Notes under the pieces: model-generated
What the model saw: only the letters and a program-made list of their open reading frames with translations
Database searches by the model: none
Told to the model about the DNA's origin: nothing
Shown: piece after piece, positions 33,147-44,225 of the stretch
How the letters are laid out: the number at the start of each line of letters is the position of its first letter
Numbering within the stretch: position 1 is the stretch's first letter
Assembly (NCBI GenBank): GCA_037127255.1
Contig: JBANSL010000007.1
Span: forward strand, 66,557,538-66,621,537
DNA length: 64,000 nucleotides
DNA from: Persicaria tinctoria
Taxonomy: Eukaryota > Streptophyta > Magnoliopsida > Caryophyllales > Polygonaceae
Reading direction: 5' to 3'
Position numbers and translations under genes: made by a program

Positions 33147-34180
33147 TTCTTTTGGCCACATATATTTCGTGATTCTTATACTTTTTGCAAATCCTGTGAT
33201 CGCTGTCAGAGAGTTGGGAATCTTTCTAAGAGGAATAAGATGCCACAAACTCGCATGATATTTTGTGAAATTTTTATGTTTGGGGCATTGACTTCATGGG
33301 ACCATTCCCTAACTCCTTTGGAAACCTATATATTTTGCTTGCGGTGGACTACGTCTCCAAGTGGGTGGAGGCGAAGGCCACCAGAACTGATGATTCAAAA
33401 GTAGTTGCAGGTTTCCTCAAGGAGCTATTCTCTAGATTTGGAGTTCCAAAAGCACTAATCAGTGATAAAGGGACCCATTTCTGCAACAAGACCGTGAGTG
33501 CGCTCTTAAAGAAGTATCATGTGACTCAGAGGGTGTCTACTGCATACCACCCCCAGACCAATGGGCAAGCTGAGGTGTCAAATCGCGAGATAAAGACTAT
33601 CTTGGAGAAGACTGTTGCCCCAAACAGGAAGGATTGGAGTGTCAGACTTGATGATTCTCTATGGGCTTATCGAACGGCTTACAAGACTCCCATTGGGATC
33701 TCTCCGTTTAGATTGGTCTATGGAAAGGCTTGCCATCTTCCTGTCGAGCTTGAACATAAAGCATATTGGGCGGTGAAGCAGTGCAACATGCAGATTGATG
33801 AAGTTGGGGAGTTCAAGAAACTACAGCTGCAGGAGTTGGAAGAGTTAAGATTGGATGCTTATGATAACTCCGTCACCTACAAGGAAAAGACAAAGGCATG
33901 GCACGATAAACATATCTTGCGAAAGGACCTCAAAGTTGGGGAAAAGGTCCTTCTATTTCAATCGCGCCTACAACTCTTCCCAGGTAAGCTTCGTTCTAGA
34001 TGGACAGGACCATATGTGATTACTAATGTCTTTTCTCATGGTGCAGTAGAACTACTAAATGAGAGGAATGGAGAGATCTTCAAGGTAAATGGTCATAGAG
34101 TTAAACCCAATTATGAGAATTTTGTCAAACAGGACGGTGATGAGTTGGTTCTTACTGAACCAAGTGCTGAGGATAATTAG
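33147..34180 (+). pseudogene. Element A integrase, frameshifted
   Basis: After the TGA the zinc-binding cysteines (CKSCDRC) follow in frame. A 1-nt loss in a T run near 33276 shifts the frame just before IDFMGPFP. From 33296 the catalytic core is readable: [22 protein letters not shown] and [17 protein letters not shown] give the D, D, E positions. A C-terminal domain with [16 protein letters not shown] follows. It ends at a TAG at 34178-34180. The role was insertion of element cDNA into the genome. Confidence 0.9.
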
Positions 34181-34989
34181 GGGGTCATAACGTCGAGCCA
34201 ACGACGGTAACCAAAGGCGCTGCTTGGGAGGCAACCCAAGGTAAGTAGTTTAGATTCTATTCTATTTGTGCATTTTACTACTTTTTAGTTTAGTTTTGGG
34301 TTTTTGGCTTGGGAATACTAACGTTGCAGGAAGGAGAAGAAGAAGGAATAGGACGAAAAAGGACAGGCCGCCCTGTCGCCAGCATGGGCCGCCCCGCGGC
34401 CAAGGCGACCAGCGAAATCCTTCACGGAATTGCCGGTCGCCCCGTCGCCCACCCTAGCCGCCCCGCGGCCCCTTCCGGATAGAAAATTTTTTAGGGGCCC
34501 ATAAAATAAACCCTACCCTTTCTTTATCTTCCCATTCTATCTTCAAGCTGCCCCCTCGCCAAACCTCTATCTTCTTCCTCCTTCAAGTTCCCTCTTCAAA
34601 ACCTCCATTACAACCCCTCCAAGCTCTCTACTTTCACCAAAAATCTCCACAAAACTACTCTTTTCTCACATTCCCCTCTTCCTTCCACATAAAAATTCCA
34701 CCCCACCACCTCGATCATTCTCCTAGATCTACACAAAAACCGGCCTTCTCCCAAGAAATCTCCAAGTTTTTCTTCAAATCCACCACAGAGGGAGGAAGGT
34801 AGGGACGTCGGAGAGCAGATCCGACATCGGAAGTTCCAGATCCGGTGTTTCTTAGGCCTCCCTATCACCTGACCCGCCGCCCCGCGGCCACCCCTGTCGC
34901 CGGCCGCCCCGCGGCCATTGCTGAAGATGGTTTCGTGAGTTTTCTTGATTTTCATTCTTTTGGGTAATATTTCGTAGATCAGATTCATA
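34181..34989 (+). other. Element A pol-env spacer
   Basis: This is non-coding spacer. It holds the stem-loop at 34217-34240 and three clusters of the GGCCGCCCCGCGGCC motif (about 34365-34401, 34433-34472 and 34875-34916), with CT-rich sequence between them (34510-34780) that looks like a leader or splice-acceptor region for the next ORF. The short reading frame at 34266-34457 encodes the motif only. Confidence 0.6.
34217..34240 (+). promoter_or_regulatory. Athila post-pol stem-loop
   Basis: CTTGGG, six loop bases AGGCAA, CCCAAG form a perfect 6-bp stem inside GCGCTGCTTGGGAGGC followed by AACCCAAG. A very similar GCTTGGGAGGCAACCCA block after pol is known to me from other Athila/Tat elements. 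The function is not known; RNA processing or env-like mRNA formation is inference. Confidence 0.5.
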
Positions 34990-36333
34990 ATGTCGAGACC
35001 ACATGGAATGAATAGAAATCAGAAGGAGAGATGGACTGCTTTGAACACTAGAAACTTCATTGTAACAAAATTCTTTCATGAGCCTACCTTGAGATTATTA
35101 CAGATGCATGCTTGCACTAGGCAACTATTAGAGCATGGGGGCCTAGAAGGGTTTTTTGAGAAGAATGCTCCTACTTATCCGAGTTTATGTAAGGAGTTTC
35201 TAGCCACTTTGAGTGTGGGACGTACATCCATTGAGTTTCGATTATTGGGGAGGGGTCATGAGATGTCATAGGAGAGATTGGCACAGATTCTGGGTGTTAC
35301 TGCTGCGCCGACTGCTGGTTGGCTTGATGTCTGCAAGGGAGAGGGCCCTGTGGCTTTCTGGATGGCATCTACTAGGGTGCCTTTTGAGGCCAAGAAGGGC
35401 CAGTACAACTCCAGCATTCGCCATCCTCCCCTACGACTTATTCACAAGGTTCTGACGAACACTTTCTTTGCTCAGGCGGAGGTCAACAAGATCTCGCTGA
35501 AGGATATGTCATTTCTGTGGTGTCTGACGCCAGAGAGCCCTGTAGTGCAAGGTTTGGGGGATCTATTTCTAATGAACTGCAAGGATATCTTGGACAAGCG
35601 CAACAAGGCGACCATCAGCTTTGGGGGTCTTATCACTCTCATTGCTCGCGCATGCATCGATATGAGCGTTGTCCATGACATTCAGCATGGCTTATTTCCG
35701 TATGATGAAGCCCAGCTGAGTAAAACTGGCCACCTGGAGGGTAGAGCACAGATGTGGATCTGGAGGGCAGGTCATCAGGGGATGATCCAGTTGAGATTGC
35801 CCCGTCATCTCCCTTTTGGCCCTACAGCTGCTGATTTTTATATGGGAGATGGGATGGATCAGGATGATGATGATGAGGAGGAGGAGGTTCCTGATGCTGA
35901 GCAGGAAGATGCTGAAGATGTTCCCAGAGTTCAGACAGATTGTGGAGGAGCTGGACCTTCTGGCACAGCTGGAGGTGCTGGTCTAGATAACTACTCACTG
36001 GCATAGCAGATGGCTGATATGTGTCTCCAGCAGAACACTATGTGGGAGTATCAGCAGATGATGTCACGTCGTCAAGACGCAATGTGGGAGAACCAGCAGC
36101 GGATGCACCAGCGCCAGGACGCGATGTGGGACCACAACCAGCAGCTGTACGTGGAGGTCGGCGACATTCGTCGAGATGTGCGCGGCTTGACTTCCCACCT
36201 CGAGGAGGTCTTTGAGAGCGAGGCGGCGATCCGACGGATGCAAGAGCAGATATGGCAGCGGCAAGAGGACTTCTACCGATTCGCCTATCCACAGTTCCCA
36301 CCATATCCGCCGCCTCCACCACCTCAGCCGTGA
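34990..36333 (+). pseudogene. Element A third ORF (Athila env-like, 'retrotransposon ORF-1' type)
   Basis: The ATG at 34990 opens MSRPHGMNRNQKERW. The frame has two in-frame TAG codons, at 35269-35271 and 36004-36006, and otherwise runs about 447 codons to a TGA at 36331-36333. Visible parts are a globular middle with SFLWCLTPES and a GLITLIARACID segment, an acidic run (DDDDEEEEVPDAEQEDAEDV, about 35860-35920), and a C-terminal part of repeated Q/R/M-rich heptads (QQRMHQRQDAMWD) ending in a proline tail. No signal peptide or clear membrane segment is seen, so 'env-like' rests only on its place after pol. Many plant annotations list such proteins as retrotransposon ORF-1. The function is unknown. 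Confidence 0.75.
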
Positions 36334-36975
36334 GCATGTCAGTTGTTTCTTTTCTTTTCCCTTTTTATGTTTATTTTGATGTTTTTGTTCTCTTTTCTGC
36401 ATTGAGGACAATGTCAGAACTAAGTGTGGGGGAGAAGACTTGCAAACTCTATGTATTTTGGTTCTAATTTGCACTGCATTTTAAGTTTTAAGGTTGCATG
36501 TTTATTTCTATTGGTTGTATGCATATTTAGTTTCTACCATTATTTCTTATTCTACCATTATTTCTTATTCTAAAAAAAGTATGTCCTCTATATTTTCTAT
36601 TGAGATTTATGCCCCATGATGTGCTTGGATTGTTGAAGCCTTTCATATATGTTTTCTATACTATTTGGTAGGCATGATTGATTAATAATTGAGCACATAA
36701 AATCTTGAATTTTTGGGTGATCTTGAAGTTCTAGACATGACCTGGTGAGCTTATTTTAGCCTATTCAGGACTACACTTTATTGAGTCCTCTTGCTTGTTG
36801 TGTGTGCTCTCTTCAATTACTTCCTCTTTGACTTGCATTTAGATATCTTTTTCAAGGCTGCATATTATGATCTCTGCACATGACTTAAACATGATTGAGG
36901 CACCTTTATTAGCCCTATTTGACTCTATTCCCACCTTACATATTATCCTCTGCTTGAAGCCAGTTTGAGCCTAAT
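36334..36975 (+). repeat. Element A 3' untranslated region, first part, with inner polypurine tract
   Basis: GAGGACAATGTCAGAACTAA followed by GTGTGGGGGAGAAG (about 36402-36436) is an inner copy of the block that precedes the 3' LTR at 49671-49699. AT-rich sequence follows. The region is cut by the solo LTR after CTAAT (36971-36975). Confidence 0.7.
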
Positions 36976-39900
36976 TGTAAAGGCCCGGATTTTTAAATCT
37001 TAATTCTCGGAAAAACAAATTAGAAATGAATTTAAATCGGGTTATTTGAAATATCTTAAAAACGAGTTCCGACATTATTTGGTTGAAAATTTAAAACATG
37101 CTTTATCCCGCTTATATATGCAAAAATCTAAAATAATATTTGGAGTTCCTTGTTAATTTCGGAATTGAAAATTTGAAAATTTGTTGAGTTGGGTCGGATA
37201 AGATTGGTAGAGAGAGCGGGTATTGGGATTTGATTCCGGTATTTTGAATGGTGAATTGTGGGACCACTTGAGACCCTTGTCTCTTTCCCCCTTAGCCGTA
37301 TAGCAGAACCATTTCCTCCCTCACTCCATTTCAGATTTGTACCAATTTATCCCTTAGTCTATCCTTATTCCATTTTGAGCTAAACCAATTCCCCCTTTCT
37401 CCTTACTGATGCATGGTGTACCATCTTTGGTGAAGATGTCAAAGAACCCCTCTTCCCTATGCCTACACCTCCCACGCCAACCTGCATCCCCTCTCTTGCC
37501 ACTTTGTGACCAGCCAGATTATAGCTCACCCGTTCTTGTCTCTTTCCCTTCTTCTTATCCAAAGGATTCAGCAACCAAGCCCTCCAAAGCTCCATTTCCC
37601 CTCCTCTTCCGGCGAGCAGCAGCAGCACCAACCTCCCTCTCCATTCCTTCGTTCCCACCTCCATCCTTCTCCTCGTCTGAAGTTAGAGAACCCCCGAGCG
37701 CCTCCAGTCACGTCTCCTCCGACGTCCGAGCCTCCCGGAGCCGCCAAGCAGCAGCCGCCGAGCTCCTTCCCTCTTCTTGCCCTGTCTTTCCGTCCAACAC
37801 ATCCGGTGAGATTTCAAATCCTCTGTTTCTCGACACAAAACTTCGTAGGAGGACGCCTTAAGCCCTCTTCTTCGTCCCAGGACCAGATACGAACTGATTC
37901 CGCCTCCAACGAGCTCAATCGCGCACCGACGAGGTTTTCCGGCGAGTCGACACCCTCGGTGAGCTTCGATCCTCTTTCCTTCTCTCTCGTATGTCATTTT
38001 CGCCTCTTTTCGTGTCATAAGTTGTTGGGCAATAGCGCCAGTGAGCTAGAGAGTGGCTGAGGGTGGGAGCGTTTGAGTTTTCCGGCGAGAGTTCCGGTGA
38101 GGCCGAGGAGGTCGAGAGAGAGAGGTCCGGCGAGGAGAGTCGGGGTTGGGAGAGCGGGTAGCGAGAGCTGCAAGAGAGCGAGGACGGGAGCGGGAGCAGT
38201 GGAGGAGCGAGCCCAGGCCGCCGGCGAGACCCCCCCCCCCCCCTTCTTCTCCTCTGTTCGACTTCAGGTTGGGGAAGAAGATGGTCCGGTCCGGGTCCCC
38301 CTTTTTTTCTTGTCCGGTTCGGTTCGGTTCGCTAAAATGAGGGATGGGTTGAGAGATTGGGTTTGGGCTGGGCTCCATCCGGGTTGGGCCTTCTCTTTTG
38401 GTTGATTGGGCTTCTTTTGTTCAGATTTTGGGGGTTGTATATTGGGCTCATATTACATGTATATTAATTGCTAGATGTATTAAGTATTATTTGGAATATA
38501 CATTTTATGATGATTTAAATATATAAATTTAGGAAATGTTTTATTGACCGGGAATTATAACTTAGATGTGTGAAGAGGATTTAATTTTGATATCCTATTT
38601 AAGTATTATTGAATAAATTATTTAAAAAGGAGTTTCTAAGTTTCCGGGAATTTATTTTAAGGATTTGTGTCGGAAAACTAAAATGTCGGAATTAATTATA
38701 AAATATGATTTTGAGAGATTAGTTTTGAGGTTTGGATATTTAATGCCGGGATTTGGCTAAGTAAGATTTTAAAAGATTTATTTGATTTCCTGAGTTGACT
38801 AAAATTGGGATTTAAGAGTTTGGAAAATATGGTTGGTACGATTTCATCAATGAGTTTGATTGGAAGAATGATTTCGGTTGATGTTGATCGTATCGGAAAG
38901 GTTTTGGAAAATGGTTTTACTATCGATTGGTTTTAAGGATGTTGAGAACCTGGGTTTCGTATGTATGAATATCGGTCTGGTAGCTTATGGAATTGACTTG
39001 ATGATAGGTGTGTATTGCTTTTGGACTTGCATTGGGCCCTTGCTTGTATTATCCTGTTGTTCTGCATCTTCAGGTAAGTTCCCTAGGGGGCTTACTCAGG
39101 TTGGACATTCATGCTTGTCGTTGCATTTTATGTTAGGTGTTGCATATGCATAAAAGCATGCCATGTAGTATCATGTTTAGGTTGCACTAATTGATTGATC
39201 ATCTGTTTACTTTATGCGTTTGAAACAGAACGGCTGTTCTCTGTGATAGTCCTAGAGTCTTTGCTAGGGTCATAGGGTAGCCCAGCCTCATCGGGTACCC
39301 TGAGTCAATCGAGTCATGACTTCCTTATATTATGCCTGCGGGTTTTATTGTGGAGCGGGTTAGGCATGCGTGCCCCCCGATTATGAATGAATGCATTCAC
39401 GAGTTGGCCAGTCTCCACCAATCGGAAGGGGTGGAGGTAGGAGAGGGATATGCCACTTGGCATTGTCTTGGGCCCCTTTACCGTATTTCTGCACATTATT
39501 ATGAACTAGGAGCATGCTAGTGTGTTTGAATTTCGTACTGCATTAGAGCATCTTTATTAGGTATAGCACATACTATGTGGCCTCAGTGAGGACTGCCGGT
39601 CCCGCATGAGTGGCTCGATCTGACTCCTTTCCCCATTCTTCTTTTAAAGGTATTCTCTGCAGATTTGAGTGCTCGATGTCTATATGACGGGGTTCCTTGT
39701 TGGCGAATCGAAGAATCTGGCTAATATCCTAATTTAGTAAAATGGTAATTAAACACTCATGCTTTGGTTTTGACCGGTTCTTCCGTGACACTTGTATCTT
39801 TACTCTGTTGTCGCCTTACTTCCGTTTGAAATGGATTTCGCGACATAGTCTTAGGACAGGTCAAGGGTACCGAACGGCCCTTCAATGTTTTTAGGGTTTG

Positions 39901-40028
39901 AAATCCCCCTTTATTATTGACCTAAAAATTGAAATTGAAACCTCGACCCGTACCTGGATTGCAAGATCCGAACAAGGGATTTTATCCATTGAAACGTAAC
40001 CCGGAAATTATAATTATGGGCCGTTACA
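36976..40028 (+). mobile_element. Solo LTR, about 3.05 kb, probably of a Ty3 chromovirus
   Basis: It starts TGTAAAGGCCCGGA and ends GGGCCGTTACA, inverted complementary ends, between perfect CTAAT duplications (36971-36975, 40029-40033). No PBS, polypurine tract or coding domain is inside, so it is a solo LTR left by LTR-LTR recombination. The length and TGTAAxGGCCC ends suggest a Del/Tekay-type chromovirus LTR, which is inference. A GC-rich part (37440-38400) with long overlapping frames on both strands and a 14-C run (38230-38243) looks like a leader region and is not recognised as a gene. Confidence 0.85.
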
Positions 40029-40033
40029 CTAAT

Positions 40034-40470
40034 TTCCTATTCTTTTATAGCTCCACAAGATTTTTCCATAGCCAATGATAGCCTGACCCCATCCGGGAAT
40101 TTAGGAGTAGTTGGTGAGTATCTATATTGTGGATGATGGTTTGTAGCGGTGGATTGTATGTTTGAGGTGTATTTATTAGATGTTTGATTCCTGCTAGCAT
40201 ATTCATTACTTGGGACCTAATGAGGATAAAATTCACTTAGGGGAAAAAGTCAAGGAAAATCATTTGATATAGCATGAATGAATGAAGAAAAAAAAAAGAG
40301 AAAAGAAAGAAGAAAAGAAAAAAAAAAGAATAAAGGAATGAGTTGAGTATGGTTTCTAAAGTTTTATGCTTGAGATTGGTGTTGTTTGGCATTATAGTGA
40401 TATGGTATGAGAAGTTTATGAGTGGTTTTATGATTTGGTAGCTTCCTTAGTTCCCAGATTATGAACACCG
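40034..40470 (+). repeat. Element A 3' untranslated region, middle part
   Basis: This continues from 36970 after the solo LTR. It has a long purine-only tract at about 40266-40340 (A-rich, with G). It ends at CACCG (40466-40470), the target duplication of element D. No coding sequence is seen. Confidence 0.6.
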
Positions 40471-42524
40471 TGTTGTAGGAGGAAATCGAGTATGAAATAT
40501 AACAAAATAAATCAAACCAGATTCTGCCCACGCAAATAATTACAAGACCTCCTCCTGATGTAGTAGCGGGAAGTCAGGATCGATCCACGAGGAAGCGTGT
40601 CAGCGGATCCTAGGTAGAGGTGAAATCTCACGGACAGAAGTCGACAACAGTGGTACTCGACCTCGACTAAGGGTTAGTCGACAGGGGTCAGGCACAGTCG
40701 AACAAGGCAGAAGCTCTCGGCAAAAGGGTGGTCGATCTCGACAAGGCCCTACTCGAGATCGAGTAGCCTTCTCGTCGAGTTCCTGCACAATTAAGCTACG
40801 ACGATCTGGGATCGAGAATCAGTAGTCGAGATCGACCAGGACTTGGTCGAGATCGACGAGGGTAGGGACTTAAAACGAAATAAAGAAAGTAAAAACAATT
40901 GCCTTGGGGTTTCGACTAAACTTAATGTAAAAGACTTCCAAGATTGGGGTTTGCAACAACGATCACCAAGCATGCATAAGGTAGAACCAAACAGATAATC
41001 ATGTGAATCTCATTAAAGGATTAAGATTTCGCCTTTTCCAAGAATTAGACAACTCTCTCAAGAAACCCTAATTGTCTCTACCGATTTTATGTTTATAATC
41101 CAAGTTGTTAGCATGGATCTCCATTAGACGGGCAATAAACACATCAACAAGTAGGAAAATGCTCAAAACATGATAAAGGTCGGATCTTTACCTCAATTAT
41201 GCATGGCTATCGTCGGGCTCGCCCCAACCCTAGAAGTGGGTGGACTACTCGTGCCTCATCGCAAACTCAGACATCATTGATTGAAAAGAAACAACTTGCA
41301 TAAATATAAACCAAAGTTTACAACCGCCTGAAGCCAACTCCGCTCTCGCTTCACAACTCCAATCGGCCGCTCACTCTCTCTTTCTCTCTCTACTACTACT
41401 TCTCCTACTGAAAATTGAATTAATAAAGCTGAGCCCCATGGGCTTTATTTATAGGCTTCTAATCCTTGCTACTCAAGGATAGAATATCTATATCTATATC
41501 TAAAACTTTATCTAAAACTTTAACGATAAATAAAAGACGTAAAGGAATTAAATCTAAAATAGGAAATATATCTAAAGTGTCTTCAATGGATAGAACTTTT
41601 CTTCTTCATGGTAGATCTTGATATTTTCGGATAGAATCAGCAATCTTCACGCCCAAGCAATCCCAAGTCGAGTAGGATTCGTCGAACCGAGTAACGCGGC
41701 TCTGGAGGTCTACTCGATCTCGACAAGGGTTTGGTCGATCTCGAGTAGGGTTGACTGGCTCGGCTTCGTCGTCTCGGCTAGCTGGCGCTCGACAGACTCG
41801 GACTTGGTTCACGGTGCTCGTCGATGTCGACAAGGGCTCGTCGAGGTCGAGTAGACCGGCTATGTCGACTGGGTCTTCTCGGGTGGCTCTACTCGACAGG
41901 CTCGGATCTGGACTCAGGGCTCGTCGATCTCGACAAGGGCTCGTCGAGGTCTAGTAGGGTGTGGCCTTCTCTGGTCGAGCAGCTTCTCCTCGGCATGGAC
42001 TCGGACTGGCGCTGTGGGGCTTGTCGATCTCGACAAGGGTTCGTCTAGGTGGGGTAGAGATGTGCTCGGCTTCTCGTCCAGTTCTCTCCTCGACTCCGGG
42101 TGTGGCGCTGGGTTTTGTCGATCTCGACTAAGTCTTGTCGAGATCGAGTTGGGTCCGGAAGTCGGGTTGTCTGGCTCTCGACGTTGCTCCTGGTCGACAA
42201 GGTTGTGCTCGGGCATACTTGTCGAAATCGATTAAGGGCTACTCGAGGTCGAGTAGTCTGGTTTCTCGGCTCGATTTGACTGGTTTCGTTGCTGCTTTGA
42301 CCTTGGACTTCTGTAGCTGTTTTCCGAGCTTTTCCGACCTTCCTTAGAATTGCTGTAAAATGCCTCGAATTCTGCGAATTAAACAGAAACTTTTGTAGAT
42401 TCCATTATTTGGAAAATAAACATAAACTACATAAATTATGTACTATCTTAACCCGAATGAATGAAATGCATGCAGAAATCGATATAAACGTTACAGTAAA
42501 ACATGGCAGATTCAGCTCACAACA
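40471..42524 (-). repeat. Element D 3' LTR
   Basis: It is nearly identical to 47197-49277. It is 27 bp shorter, mainly because of a 20-bp motif-like segment missing near 40773 and a short one near 40590. A TATA box (TATAAATA on the minus strand) is at 41446-41453. The motif array is at about 41715-42262. The open reading frames in it are not genes. Confidence 0.9.
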
Positions 42525-44225
42525 AACACCCCATACTTAAGCTTGCTTGTCCGCAAGCAATATTTGTAATTGTCATTCAGGGGAAGAATTCAAACTCTCA
42601 ACATCTTAGATTCATTGTCATTTGTCCCTGCAATCAATTTCCATCCTCGAAAAGGTACTAGTGTCACAAATCCATGCATGTGCAAATATATCAAAGCAAC
42701 ATCTACTCACAAAAGGAGGGTTATGGACAAATAATTCATGAGTGACAACGCATTGATAATCAAGAAGACTTTAATTTAAGCTCAAATAAGGAGTAGAATG
42801 GTAAAAGGTTAAAAGGTGGGCAATTTCTGGCAATGTGGTGCTAATGATCCGGGGAAATGGAGTATTTCCAAACTGAATTTCATACCACATGCTTTCTCCA
42901 TTTGATTCATCACCTTCCATAATGCTTTTATTCATAATAATGTTTTTACCTCTCTAACCTTAGTACTGCCTTCTCGCGAGTCGCAAACATGGGTGTCATG
43001 AATGGCCCCGGATACTTAGTGCTTTGGACTCCTCACAATGTGTCCCATCTCTCCAAACTATTATCTTAGAGAGCAGGGTCAATCTACCTTTATCTCCTGA
43101 GGTGATTGGATTTTCTTTCACTCATTAAATTTTCCATATATTTCAAACAATTTCCTTCCAAAATCCAATAATGATAATAATCACAACACAAACACCATAT
43201 GATAATCTCCATAATGTAACATCATTCTCAACATAATCCCCGGATAAGGTACAGAATGGGCAATATTTAGAACATGTGGAGCAATATTTGAAATAAGGCA
43301 TATTATGGCTTTTGTGATGCATAAGCATAGGTATGGCTAGGATTATAAACAATGAGCATTATATGGAAATATAAAGTCCTCCATCATCTTATCATGCGAC
43401 ATGTCAAAAGCAACCTCAAATTTTACCTTCTTTTATGGTTTTCAAGAAAATAATGCACTTCATTGTGACTTCCCTTTACTAAGCAATTTCATGCTATATC
43501 TCTAATGAGTCCAATTTTGCATCGTCGAGTTCAATATAAGCTTCCATGACATTATTCAAAATTTTCAATGGGGTTCATTTTTCTCAAATTTTTGGAAATC
43601 ATGCATATAAGCACATAAATCAATAATGCATTCCAAAATAGCCATGTAGTAATTCAAAGAAATAATGCTCCAATAATGTCAAATATGATCAAATATGCAC
43701 AAAGTAAGCCCTTCCCCCACCCCATACTTAAAATTTACAGTGTCCTCACTGTATAAAATCAAATAAAAACAAGAGTAAAGGAAGGAACTCACAGGATAAT
43801 GCGTCGAGGATGACTGATCAGTGTAGGTCGAGTTGAGGTGCTTTGTCGATCTCGAGTACAAGGTACTCGATCTCGAGTAGCTTCATCTGCGTCTGGTGGT
43901 TTTCTGAAGTTGAGGAGCATCTGGGCTTGTCGATGTCGAGTACGTCTACTCGAGGTCGAGTAACCTCTGGCTTTTCCTCCTCGTCGTCGTCGACTTGGCC
44001 TTTGTCGATTCTGACTGATTTTCAGGGACTTCTTCCTTCCACCTTTCGCGGTCCTTATATGCTTGCTGATCAAAAAGTATTAGATTCCACAAAAAACAAG
44101 ACTATCCACTTAAAGAATTCTAAAACATAAAAAATAAAAACAAAAACCAAAACGTCCAAAAATTCATAAAGTTTATATACACGCTCTAGATTTTAGAGTC
44201 ACTAGGCCGACTTCACCGTTTGCGC
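42525..44225 (-). repeat. Element D 3' untranslated region with two polypurine tracts
   Basis: On the minus strand the first tract (TGAGGACACTG, then TAAGTATGGGGTGGGGGAAG) lies at about 43708-43752. The terminal one (GGACAAGCAAGCTTAAGTAT, then GGGGTG) lies at about 42525-42555, next to the LTR. Paired TCGA motifs occur at about 43845-43890 and 43935-43965. No gene is present. Confidence 0.8.

Noticed and set aside
37506..38060. Possible host gene in the GC-rich block of the solo LTR
   Set aside because: Low-complexity proline/serine-rich translations on both strands, no domain, and wholly inside a solo LTR with clear target duplications.
41606..42347. Many overlapping frames in the element D LTRs (also 48359-49100)
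   Set aside because: They are by-products of the TCGA motif array, which lacks stops in several frames.
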